Shown here: positions 7,431 through 14,884 of the stretch, in pieces
Layout: each line of letters starts with the position of its first letter
Position numbering within the stretch: position 1 is the first letter of the stretch
Source of the DNA: Bacteroidota bacterium
Lineage (GTDB): Bacteria; Bacteroidota; Bacteroidia; Sphingobacteriales; Sphingobacteriaceae
Length of the DNA: 32,909 nt
Assembly: GCA_013289045.1 (NCBI GenBank)
Contig: JABDAU010000004.1
Coordinates: 1-32,909 of the forward strand
Direction of reading: 5' to 3'
Notes under the pieces: model-generated
Seen by the model: the letters and a program-made list of their open reading frames with translations, nothing else
What the model was told of the DNA's origin: nothing
Databases searched by the model: none
Program-made: the position numbers and the translations under genes

Positions 7431-7944
7431 ATGGCGGCATTTACTTTAAGCATGGACAATAAGAACTATGCCATAGAATGGGGACAGCTTTATGTTGTTT
7501 CTGCTTCAAGAAAAGAGCTTGACGATTTTTTCAGCAATAATGAAAATGGGGTTACATTCATAAATATGCCATTTAAACAGGCTATTAAAATCCGGTCATA
7601 TTTTAAATGGAATTGGTTAAAAAGAAACAACATCCTAAACAAGGTTAACCAGCTTGCGGTTTTTCCGCGAAAACTAAGTTATCATTCATACTTTGAATCA
7701 CTTATCTTAATTCTTTATGCTGAGATCAGGCACAAGAAAATATTAGTAATTGAAATAGCTGGTATGGATGATCTTTCAATTATAAATTCCCTCAAATTTT
7801 CCTATGTCCTTTTTAAACAAGTTTGAAGAAAGAATAATAATTTTTGTGGATGCCAATTACTTCATAAGTAAAAGTAAAACTCAATTTATTCAAGTAAACG
7901 AATCAGTTATGGGAATGACGGATCTTAAAGAATTATTGTCATAA
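7431..7944 (+). pseudogene. Unrecognised protein in two overlapping frames, possibly a decayed ABC ATPase
   Basis: Frame 1 runs from ATG 7431 to TGA 7826 (131 residues). Frame 2 continues from ATG 7804 to TAA 7944 (46 residues). Frame 1 reads like the second half of an ABC ATPase without its motifs: LSYHSYFESLILILYAEIR sits where the signature helix would be, and KKILVIEIAGMDDLSIIN where Walker B and the D-loop would be. Frame 2 carries on in the same sense: NKFEERIIIFVDANYFIS then TQFIQVNESVM, like the H-loop strand and the last strands of that fold. No Walker A is present. This suggests one protein of about 170 residues broken by a frame change near 7800-7815, close to a T5 run. An intact two-gene arrangement with a 23-base overlap cannot be excluded. 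Confidence 0.45.
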
Positions 7945-7983
7945 ACAGAGCATTGTTTTGGGCGTATCGGACACCTTACCAGC

Positions 7984-8709
7984 TTATAATTCCTTTATCT
8001 TAATCCCCCTGAAATTCACCACGCAACCATGATCCTGTAGCAATATATACCCTTCAGGATTGATACCAAACCCCTGGTAATGGTTGTATTTACTGATAGC
8101 GATCAGTTTGGCAAACTCAGGCGATAACCTGTCGTATTCCAGAACCTTTTTACCGTTAAGGTAATGCACCACATGATTATTCGGGTAAACGATGATCTCC
8201 CCGGTGTTCCATTGCCCAATGGGTCTGTACGGTTTATCTTTTGCAGCCGGGATCAGATCATAAAGTGACGCCTCGGTACGGTCACCATTGCGGCCGAGTT
8301 TGGCATCGGGGTGTTTGTCATCATCCAATACCTGGTACTCCAAGCCCAGTGGACCGGCTTTTGGATCGACATATACAAAGTACTTTACCCCGCTGTTGGC
8401 TGTATCAGTAGTACGGAATTCAAATTTAAGGTCGAAAGCCTTGTATTGTTTTACGGTGATAATATCGCCGCCACTGGGTGCGTCCCGTTTCTGCGGGTCG
8501 ACGGTCATCATGCCGTTGTCTATCTTCCAGCCCTTTTCGGGGAAGTGATCACTCATTGGGCTGCGCCAGTTAGCTGATGTTTTGCCATCAAATAACAAAA
8601 CCCAACCGTCTTTCTTTTCTGCTTTGGTAAGCGTGTTCTGCGCATTTGCCTTGATGACAAAAATTGTCAAAAGGATTATTGTCAAAAATTTTAGTTTCAT
8701 GGCATTCAT
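7984..8709 (-). CDS. Exported DUF1080 (3-keto-disaccharide hydrolase domain) protein
   Basis: 241 residues. A signal peptide (KFLTIILLTIFVIKANAQ) is followed by a DUF1080 beta-sandwich starting at WVLLFDGKTSANWR and containing DIITVKQYKAFDLKFEFRTT, NSGVKYFVYVDP and IGQWNTGEIIVYPNNHVVHYLNG. The domain is a concanavalin-like lectin/glucanase fold. Members act in a glycoside-cleavage route in which a 3-keto-glycoside is eliminated or hydrated. It acts in the periplasm and is downstream of a Gfo/Idh/MocA oxidoreductase on the same strand, the enzyme type that would make the 3-keto group. Candidate starts are 8709, 8700 and 8727. The last lies inside an intergenic repeat element, so 8709 (MNAMKLK) or 8700 (MKLK) is preferred. 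Confidence 0.88.
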   Translation of the reverse strand: MNAMKLKFLTIILLTIFVIKANAQNTLTKAEKKDGWVLLFDGKTSANWRSPMSDHFPEKGWKIDNGMMTVDPQKRDAPSGGDIITVKQYKAFDLKFEFRTTDTANSGVKYFVYVDPKAGPLGLEYQVLDDDKHPDAKLGRNGDRTEASLYDLIPAAKDKPYRPIGQWNTGEIIVYPNNHVVHYLNGKKVLEYDRLSPEFAKLIAISKYNHYQGFGINPEGYILLQDHGCVVNFRGIKIKEL

Positions 8710-8720
8710 TATTAAAAATC

Positions 8721-8818
8721 CCGTCATGTTGAACTTGTTTCAGCACCTCACATGCAGGTGGACGACATATAGCGGCCCGCCTCGTTGATGAGATCCCGAA
8801 ACAAGTTCGGGATGACGT
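8721..8818. repeat. REP-like intergenic inverted-repeat element
   Basis: The left arm (8721-8750, containing GAACTTGTTTC) and the right arm (8789-8818, containing GAAACAAGTTC) are imperfect inverted complements of about 30 bases. A 38-base centre separates them. The outer ends begin and end in GTCAT/ATGAC. It separates the oxidoreductase from the DUF1080 gene and would fold into a long mRNA hairpin. Sequences of this type are multicopy in Sphingobacteriaceae genomes (recollection, not tested here). Confidence 0.75.
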
Positions 8819-8831
8819 AAGTTGAAAAAAT

Positions 8832-10157
8832 CTACACAATCAATTTCCATCCCGGCTCATATTCCCTGTGCCACAGGCGTGCCGCTTCCGGGTCGTTTAA
8901 AATATGGCCGTTGGTTGGGTCGCAATTTAACTCGCGGCCTACGCGCTGGGCGATGTTTCCTAACTGCGGTATCAATGTGGAGCGATGTCCGCCTAATACC
9001 GGCTGGTTCAGCTTATCCTTGCCTTGTACGGTATGGATAAAATTGGCCAGGTGCACGCCATCCAATGTAGCCGTAGGGCTCACCTTGTTGGTGCCATCCA
9101 CCACTACCGATTCCTTTACATCGGTCACCAGTTTGTTATTGCCATCATATACCTGGTAGCCATCGCCGCCGCCATAGTAAATGGTGCCTTTATCGCCATA
9201 AAAGGTAATGCCGCGGTCGGTGCCTTCGGTTTTGTAGCCATTGCAGCTGCGGCCTTCCCATGAGAGCATGGTGTTGTTGGGGAAATTAACCGATATTACC
9301 TGTGTATCCGGCGTTTCCCAATCATCCTTAAATGCAAAACGCCCGCCTGATGAAGTTACTTTTACCGGGTAATCAACACCCAGCGCCCAGCGCATCACGT
9401 CTATCTCGTGCGTGCCATTGTTAAGCGCCTCGCCGGTACCCCAGTTCCAATGCCAATGCCAGTTATAATGGATCAGGTTATCTTTATAGGCCCGGCGCGG
9501 CGCATAGCCCTGCCATAGCTCGTAATTCAGGTTTTCGGGCACGGGCACTACTTTACCAACGCCGATGCTTGTGCGATGATTGGTATACCACCCCTTCGCA
9601 TAATATAATCTGCCGATCACGCCCCCATGCAGGTCGTTCACCATTTTGTTTACGTTAACGAACGAACGCCTTTGCGTACCGATCTGCACTATACGGTCGT
9701 ACTTAGCTGCTGCCGCAACCGCCATTTCACCTTCATGCGGGTTATGGCTGCAGGGCTTTTCGCAATACACATGTTTGCCGGCCTGGCAGGCCAGTATGGT
9801 TGCAGGCGCATGCCAGTGATCGGGCGCTGCAATAACCAATGCGTCGAAATCTTTCTTCTCCAGCAGCTTGCGGATGTCGGTCATTGGCTTTGGCCTTTTG
9901 CCGCTAATCTTTTCCACTTCGGGTATTACGCGGTCGAGCACTTTCTGGTCTACATCGCATATATAGGCTATTTCAACTTCGGGAAAAGCTGCCAGTTGCT
10001 TTGCTAAAAATTCACCGCGGCTGTTCACGCCCATCATTGCAACGACCACTTTATCGTTTGGCGATCCTTTGAAAAATCCAAGGGGTGACAGTTTGGGGCC
10101 GACAAAAAAAGAAGTGGAAGCAACCGAAGCGGTCTGTATAAATTTTCTTCGTTCCAT
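8832..10157 (-). CDS. Gfo/Idh/MocA-family oxidoreductase with Tat-like signal
   Basis: 441 residues. The N-terminus MERRKFIQTASVASTSFFVG is a twin-arginine-type signal, so the folded NAD(P)-loaded enzyme is probably exported. The Rossmann part follows (VVVAMMGVNSRGEF, with G43 and G48; CDVD at 67-70) with the family EKP motif at 133-135 in YCEKPCSHNP. The C-terminal domain has the conserved NNGTHEIDVMRWAL. Such enzymes oxidise sugar hydroxyls, often at C3. Together with the DUF1080 protein downstream it fits the keto-intermediate pathway of glycoside cleavage. The substrate is unknown. A TACATTTA box on the minus strand (10178-10185), one mismatch from the -7 consensus, gives a short leader to this ATG. 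Confidence 0.9.
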   Translation of the reverse strand: MERRKFIQTASVASTSFFVGPKLSPLGFFKGSPNDKVVVAMMGVNSRGEFLAKQLAAFPEVEIAYICDVDQKVLDRVIPEVEKISGKRPKPMTDIRKLLEKKDFDALVIAAPDHWHAPATILACQAGKHVYCEKPCSHNPHEGEMAVAAAAKYDRIVQIGTQRRSFVNVNKMVNDLHGGVIGRLYYAKGWYTNHRTSIGVGKVVPVPENLNYELWQGYAPRRAYKDNLIHYNWHWHWNWGTGEALNNGTHEIDVMRWALGVDYPVKVTSSGGRFAFKDDWETPDTQVISVNFPNNTMLSWEGRSCNGYKTEGTDRGITFYGDKGTIYYGGGDGYQVYDGNNKLVTDVKESVVVDGTNKVSPTATLDGVHLANFIHTVQGKDKLNQPVLGGHRSTLIPQLGNIAQRVGRELNCDPTNGHILNDPEAARLWHREYEPGWKLIV

Positions 10158-10178
10158 AGTGGTGATGATTGGTTGGCT

Positions 10179-10207
10179 AAATGTATATACATTTTAGTTT
10201 AGCTAAA
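10179..10207. promoter_or_regulatory. Two palindromes in the divergent promoter region
   Basis: AAATGTATATACATTT (10179-10194) is a perfect 16-base palindrome overlapping the probable -7 box of the oxidoreductase. TTTAGCTAAA (10198-10207) is a second, 10-base palindrome and is followed by the overlapping AAAGTACTTT. Together they are candidate operators for control of the glycoside pair. The regulator is unknown. The second motif recurs in the metE leader at 23148-23157. Confidence 0.4.
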
Positions 10208-10262
10208 GTACTTTTTTCTTTAAAAATTCGGGGCAACTGCATGTAACATTTCTGCGTGTTGG

Positions 10263-10295
10263 TTGTCATACATCGTATTATACCGTTTACCTTTG
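10263..10295 (+). promoter_or_regulatory. Promoter of the M1 aminopeptidase gene
   Basis: TTG (10263-10265) and TACCTTTG (10288-10295), the latter an exact TAnnTTTG match, are separated by 22 bases. The expected start of transcription is near 10302, about 30 nt before the ATG. Confidence 0.65.
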
Positions 10296-10333
10296 CAACG
10301 TTTTATTTTAACTGATATATTGTTCGACTGCTT

Positions 10334-12838
10334 ATGATGAAAAGAAATTTTGCTGCCGCCATATTGTGCGGAGCGATGGCTTTTGCCGTGACCACCACTG
10401 TAAAAGCGCAAAAACCGGAGTATATTGACGACCCGGCGCTAAAGATCTACCGCGAAACACCCCCAAAGATCAATGACCTGGTGAACACCAAGCTGGATGT
10501 TCATTTCGACTACAAAAAATGCTACCTGTACGGCAAGGAATGGGTTACCCTGAAACCGCATATCTATCCAACCGATACTTTGCGACTGGACGCTAAGGGG
10601 ATGGACATCCACAACATCTCCATCGTAAAAAACGGCAAAAACATTCCGCTGAAGTATGTTTACCAGGATAGCCTTTCGCTGGCAATAAATTTGGATAAGG
10701 TTTATCACAACAATGAAAGCTATACCATCTACATCAGCTATACGTCTAAGCCAAACGAGCTGAAGGAACATGGCAGTGCAGCCATAAATGATGCAAAAGG
10801 CCTGTACTTCATTAATCCGGATGGTAAAGATCCGGACAAGCCGATTCAGATATGGACGCAGGGCGAAACCGAAAGCTCATCGGCCTGGTTCCCGACCATC
10901 GATAAGCCGGAACAAAAAACTACTGAAGAAATCACCATGACGGTGCCTGCTAAGTATGTCACACTGTCGAACGGTAAGCTCATCTCGCAAAAACCAAATA
11001 CCGATGGCACCCGTACCGATACCTGGAAAATGGACCTGCCACATTCGCCTTATTTATTTATGATGGCCGTAGGCGATTTTAAGGTATACCATGATCATTG
11101 GAAGAATGTGCCGGTTGATTATTACCTGGAGCCAAAATTCGCGCCTTATGCTAAGGATATTTTTGGCGATACGCCGGATATGATCGATTTCTATTCGAAG
11201 TTATTAGGTGTTGATTATCCATGGAACAAATACGCGCAGATAGTAGTACGCGATTACGTAAGCGGCGCGATGGAAAATACCACTGCCACATTACATGGCG
11301 AGCAGGTACAGGAAACACCTCATCAATTAGTCGATGCTTATTATGACGAAAGCCGTGTAGACATTGCCCACGAACTATTCCATCAATGGTTTGGCGATTA
11401 TGTAACCTGCGAGAGCTGGAGCAACATCACCATGAACGAGTCGTTTGCCGATTTCAGCGAAATGCTTTGGGGCGCGCACAAATACGGCCAGGACGAAGGC
11501 GATTTCCAGAATTACAAATGCATGCAGGAATATTTTGGCACACCGGGAGCTGAAAAGAAAAACCTGGTGCGTTTCCATTATTCCGATAGGGAAGATATGT
11601 TCGATATCGTGAGCTACCAAAAAGGCGGTCGTATTTTAAATATGCTGCGCAACTATTTGGGTGACGAAGCCTTCTTTAAAGGCCTCAACATCTACCTCAA
11701 AACCAACGCATTTAAAAACGGTGAAGCACAACAGCTGCGCCTTGCGCTTGAAGAAGCCAGCGGCCTCGACCTGAACTGGTATTTCAACCAATGGTACTAC
11801 GGCGCAGGCCATCCGGTATTGACCATCAATTATAAATGGGATGATGCCTCAAAAACCGAGTCAGTTTACCTGCAACAAACACAGGACGGGCAGACCTTTA
11901 AATTGCCATTCGCGGTTGATATATATGCCGGTGGCAGCAAACAGCGCTATAAAGTATGGATGAACGACAAGGCCGATACTTTAACATTCCACGTTGCACA
12001 AAAGCCTGAACTGGTAAATGTTGACGGCGACAAGATCTTGCTTACCCAAAAAACAGATAACAAAAGCATTGAAGAATTTGCCTTCCAGTTTGAGCACGCC
12101 GGCTTGTTTATGGACAGGCACGAGGCCATTGATGCCGCCGGTAAAGATCAAAAAGGTAAGGTTGCACAACAGATCCTGATTGCCGCCCTGCACGATAAGT
12201 ACTTTCGCATAAGGCTAAAGGCAGTACAGGAACTGGATATGACCAACGATGCCGTTCATAATGCCGCGCTGCCTATCCTGGCGTCACTCGCACAAACAGA
12301 CCCAAACACGCTGGTACGTGCCGAAGCCATAAAAAAATTAGGTGCGCTGAAAGCATCGGGCAACATGAATTTGTTTGAACAGGCAATGAGCAGCAAGTCA
12401 TATGCAGTACAAGCCGCCGCGTTAAGTGCAATTTCTAAACTGGATAAAGACAAAGCCGTACAACTTGCCAAAGGCGTGGAAGGCGACAGTGAAGATGCGT
12501 TAAGCGCAACCATTGTAAGGCTCTACACTCCAAACACAACTGATGCCGAATGGCCGTTTGTGTACAAGGCCTTTAAAACAGGCGGTTTGCAATTGCAGTT
12601 CTCCGTTTTCAGTAACTTTATTGGCGCTGTAGCACACGTGCCAAATCCTGAATATGCGCAAAAAGGAATTACACTATTGAAAGAAGCAGCGCTGAGATAT
12701 AAAGCTTATGGGGCCGATCAAATAGTAATCCAGGGTTTGCAAGGCACTATCAAAACCAACAGAACGCAAATGAACGACCAGGCGACCTTAAAAATTATCG
12801 ACCAAACGGTAGCTGAAATTCAAGGTTCATCGAAATAG
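10334..12838 (+). CDS. Exported M1-family metallo-aminopeptidase with C-terminal HEAT-like repeats
   Basis: 834 residues. A signal peptide (FAAAILCGAMAFAVTTTVKA) is followed by an N-terminal beta domain and the catalytic domain. The substrate-binding GAMEN motif is at 311-315. The zinc site HELFH is at 346-350, with the third ligand E369 in the usual HEXXH-x18-E spacing. After residue about 600 come alpha-helical repeats with ALHDKYFRIRLKAVQEL and VRAEAIKKLGAL, resembling HEAT repeats. The enzyme would remove N-terminal residues from peptides in the periplasm. All active-site residues are intact. A second ATG lies directly after the first, so the start is certain within one codon. An intrinsic terminator follows. 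Confidence 0.93.
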   Translation: MMKRNFAAAILCGAMAFAVTTTVKAQKPEYIDDPALKIYRETPPKINDLVNTKLDVHFDYKKCYLYGKEWVTLKPHIYPTDTLRLDAKGMDIHNISIVKNGKNIPLKYVYQDSLSLAINLDKVYHNNESYTIYISYTSKPNELKEHGSAAINDAKGLYFINPDGKDPDKPIQIWTQGETESSSAWFPTIDKPEQKTTEEITMTVPAKYVTLSNGKLISQKPNTDGTRTDTWKMDLPHSPYLFMMAVGDFKVYHDHWKNVPVDYYLEPKFAPYAKDIFGDTPDMIDFYSKLLGVDYPWNKYAQIVVRDYVSGAMENTTATLHGEQVQETPHQLVDAYYDESRVDIAHELFHQWFGDYVTCESWSNITMNESFADFSEMLWGAHKYGQDEGDFQNYKCMQEYFGTPGAEKKNLVRFHYSDREDMFDIVSYQKGGRILNMLRNYLGDEAFFKGLNIYLKTNAFKNGEAQQLRLALEEASGLDLNWYFNQWYYGAGHPVLTINYKWDDASKTESVYLQQTQDGQTFKLPFAVDIYAGGSKQRYKVWMNDKADTLTFHVAQKPELVNVDGDKILLTQKTDNKSIEEFAFQFEHAGLFMDRHEAIDAAGKDQKGKVAQQILIAALHDKYFRIRLKAVQELDMTNDAVHNAALPILASLAQTDPNTLVRAEAIKKLGALKASGNMNLFEQAMSSKSYAVQAAALSAISKLDKDKAVQLAKGVEGDSEDALSATIVRLYTPNTTDAEWPFVYKAFKTGGLQLQFSVFSNFIGAVAHVPNPEYAQKGITLLKEAALRYKAYGADQIVIQGLQGTIKTNRTQMNDQATLKIIDQTVAEIQGSSK

Positions 12839-12976
12839 GCCCCCTCTAATCTCCCCCGGTTGGGGAGACTTTAGAAAATGCCAAATGGTAATTTGTTACC
12901 GTTTGGCATTTTTATTTCTTAAGCCCTCCATACCGGGTCCGTGAGGACTCCTTTGGAGGAGGGTTTGGGTGGGCTA
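12839..12976. repeat. Pyrimidine/purine-rich intergenic element enclosing a terminator
   Basis: The left flank (about 12839-12872, CCCCCTCTAATCTCCCCC with a following GGGGAGAC) and the right flank (about 12921-12976, AGCCCTCC then GGAGGAGGGTTTGGGTGGGC) are loosely inverted copies of one C-rich motif. They surround the aminopeptidase terminator hairpin. The layout resembles the small non-coding repeats scattered in Bacteroidota intergenic DNA. Arms are imperfect, so boundaries are approximate. Confidence 0.5.
12878..12913 (+). terminator. Intrinsic terminator after the M1 aminopeptidase
   Basis: ATGCCAAATGGTAA (12878-12891), loop TTTG and TTACCGTTTGGCAT (12896-12909) form a 14-bp stem with one G-T pair, followed by TTTTATTT. 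A-rich DNA before the stem lets it also work on the opposite strand. Confidence 0.85.
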
Positions 12977-13062
12977 ATTTGTTAAAAAATGTAAAAAAAT
13001 GGTTTCAGTGATACGAGTTAACCGCCAGGTATCTTAAATTAGCGTATCAAACCGAAACTGCC

Positions 13063-13419
13063 ATGAAGAAAGTATTGTTGATGATGATATTAGCCGCTGG
13101 TTTTCAGCAGTTAAAAGCCCAGCAAACATTTAAAACTGTGCCCGAAATGAAATTGTCGGACGGGCTAAATGGTAACGCTTTCAAACCTCAAACGGACAAT
13201 TTATTTAAGCCTAACGCCGATTCACTATCAGCTGTAAAAAAGCTGCTGAACCCAAACGCAATAGTGGTTTATAGCAAAATGCCGGTGGTGAAGATCACCC
13301 GGTCAAACATTGACCATATGCCGATATACAATCCCGCGCAAAGCAATATGCATTATGATATGCTGATCAAAAAGGTAGAGGTTAATCCTGTTGAGCCTAT
13401 TGAAAAAGTGGCTCCTTAA
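13063..13419 (+). CDS. Small exported protein of unknown function
   Basis: 118 residues. The signal peptide KVLLMMILAAGFQQLKAQ is followed by a mature chain of about 98 residues with no recognisable domain. It is rich in Asn, Pro and Lys (LNGNAFKPQTDNLFKPNAD, LNPNAIVVYSKMPVVKITRS) and ends in PVEPIEKVAP. A repeated FKPQTDNLFKPNADS motif is visible around residues 41-55. No lipobox cysteine is present, so it should be a soluble periplasmic or secreted protein. It stands alone and converges on the cdaA gene with only 6 bases between stop codons. The family is not recognised. The signal peptide and its position support a real gene. Confidence 0.65.
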   Translation: MKKVLLMMILAAGFQQLKAQQTFKTVPEMKLSDGLNGNAFKPQTDNLFKPNADSLSAVKKLLNPNAIVVYSKMPVVKITRSNIDHMPIYNPAQSNMHYDMLIKKVEVNPVEPIEKVAP

Positions 13420-13425
13420 TTCGGT

Positions 13426-14217
13426 CTAAAAGTCTTTATTCAACAACTTCTCCAGCTCAGCAAAGCTGATGTTCATTTTCACTTTGCCTTGTTTGGCGTA
13501 TGATATTTCGCCGGTTTCTTCTGATACGATAATGGCCGTTGCTTCATTGGCTTCTGTAACGCCGATACCTGCCCTGTGCCTTAGGCCGAACTGTGGCGGA
13601 AGGTCGGTTTTATCGGTAAGCGGCAAAATGCAACTGGCCGATTTTATTTTGTTCTCGGCTATCACTACAGCACCATCATGCAGCGGACTGGTCTTTTGAA
13701 AAATGCTTTCCAGCAGGCGTTTGGATATTTTTGCTTCCATTACCTCGCAGCTGTTTTGATAGAATTGCTCATCGTAATACTTGGCGAAAACGATAAGTGC
13801 ACCGGTACGGGTTTGCTTCAAACTTTTGCAGGCATCTATGATCGGTTTTATGCGGGCATAATTGTTTTTTTCCGCTTCGGCTTTGCCAAAGAAATACTGC
13901 CACCAGGCCTTATTGCGCTGCAGCGAAGCATTCTTGCCCACTACCAGCAAAAACCGCCTGATCTCCTGCCAGAAGATCACGATGATGGCTATTGGCCCTA
14001 CGTCCACAAACTTGCCCAATATGGCAGTGAGTAAAGGCATATGCAGCGCCTTTACCAAAAAGTAAATGGCATAGATGAGGAATAGCCCGATGAAGATATT
14101 GGCTGCTATGGTGCCTTTTATCAGCGTATACAACTGGTAAAGGATCAGCGCTACCAGTATAATATCAAGTATACCCAGCGGCGTGATCTTCAGGAAACTA
14201 AAATCGAGCGATTGCAT
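13426..14217 (-). CDS. cdaA: Diadenylate cyclase CdaA (c-di-AMP synthase)
   Basis: 263 residues. Three N-terminal membrane helices (about 15-95: ILDIILVALILYQLY, IFIGLFLIYAIYFLV, VGPIAIIVIFWQEI) are followed by the DAC domain. The DGA motif at 181-183 (LHDGAVVI) and RHR at 213-215 (GLRHRAGIGVTE), which bind ATP and catalyse cyclisation, are intact. The enzyme condenses two ATP into c-di-AMP at the inner membrane, a messenger for potassium and osmotic balance and wall homeostasis. It starts 40 bases after the truncated haemoglobin on the same strand and may be cotranscribed with it. A longer frame back to 14343 would overlap the haemoglobin gene and adds residues unlike the family, so the ATG at 14217 is chosen. 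Confidence 0.93.
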   Translation of the reverse strand: MQSLDFSFLKITPLGILDIILVALILYQLYTLIKGTIAANIFIGLFLIYAIYFLVKALHMPLLTAILGKFVDVGPIAIIVIFWQEIRRFLLVVGKNASLQRNKAWWQYFFGKAEAEKNNYARIKPIIDACKSLKQTRTGALIVFAKYYDEQFYQNSCEVMEAKISKRLLESIFQKTSPLHDGAVVIAENKIKSASCILPLTDKTDLPPQFGLRHRAGIGVTEANEATAIIVSEETGEISYAKQGKVKMNISFAELEKLLNKDF

Positions 14218-14257
14218 TTCCGCTAAGATAGGATTTTTCCGGTTATAGAACACCTTG

Positions 14258-14743
14258 TTAGCTTCCGGTATACGGTCCGCCAGGTACGCCCCAATCCCAT
14301 TTCGGCATCGGGATGTCTTCGGGCTCATTTGTGCTATCTGCATTAGAGTTGATCACGGCAATGCGCGTTCCCCATTCCAAATAGGCCAGAAAAGCAGAGC
14401 GGAACTCCGGGTCGTCAGGCAAGGTGAGCTCATCGGCAGTTTCCAGCAGTAACTCCAGCCAGCGTTTACGATGATCCTGGGTAAGGTGCCGGGAAAGATG
14501 TTTACTGATCATTTTAAAATGACTACCGCCTTCATCCTCGCTATATAATTTCGGGCCGCCCAAAACCTCAGCCACAAAATGCGCCACATGCAACCGGTGC
14601 TCAGGCGACATATGTCTGAAAACAGGTTCCAGCAAAGGATCGGCAAGCACTTTATCGTAGAACTTATCAAACAACGTTTCAAAGGCCGGCATGCCGCCCG
14701 CCCATTCAAATAAAGTCGGCACTGAAGTTTTCCCGTTTTCCAT
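14258..14743 (-). CDS. Group II truncated haemoglobin
   Basis: 161 residues. The globin core runs from PTLFEWAGGMPAFETLFDKF through FRHMSPEHRLHVAHFVAEVL and GGPKLYSE to HRKRWLELLLETADE. A haem-ligating His is expected in the ISKHLSRHLTQDHRKRW stretch (about 77-93). The C-terminal PMPKWDWGVPGGPY is typical of a Bacteroidota/proteobacterial group II subset. Such proteins bind O2 or NO and are thought to serve in detoxification or redox chemistry. The gene lies upstream of cdaA. A TACATTTA box on the minus strand at 14758-14765, one mismatch from TAnnTTTG, may be its promoter. Confidence 0.85.
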   Translation of the reverse strand: MENGKTSVPTLFEWAGGMPAFETLFDKFYDKVLADPLLEPVFRHMSPEHRLHVAHFVAEVLGGPKLYSEDEGGSHFKMISKHLSRHLTQDHRKRWLELLLETADELTLPDDPEFRSAFLAYLEWGTRIAVINSNADSTNEPEDIPMPKWDWGVPGGPYTGS

Positions 14744-14828
14744 ACGCGGCGTTTTTGTAAATGTAGCAATAGCTGGTTTTTTTATGAAGGATACAAAATA
14801 TTCTTTCGCTCAGCACTTTAACACAAAT

Positions 14829-14846
14829 TAACACTTATAAGTGTTA
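14829..14846. promoter_or_regulatory. 18-base perfect palindrome between divergent genes
   Basis: TAACACTTATAAGTGTTA is a perfect palindrome 39 bases before the exported-protein ATG and 86 bases before the haemoglobin ATG. It is a good candidate for binding a dimeric regulator of either gene. It is not an obvious Fnr/Crp (TTGAT-ATCAA) site. The weak -7-like TACTTTTA (14855-14862) follows it. Confidence 0.5.
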
Positions 14847-14884
14847 TTGGTTTATACTTTTACTCACACCAATTTCAACTGAAA

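Noticed and set aside
14218..14343. Longer N-terminus for CdaA
   Set aside because: It overlaps the haemoglobin coding sequence and its residues do not resemble CdaA, which starts just before the first membrane helix.
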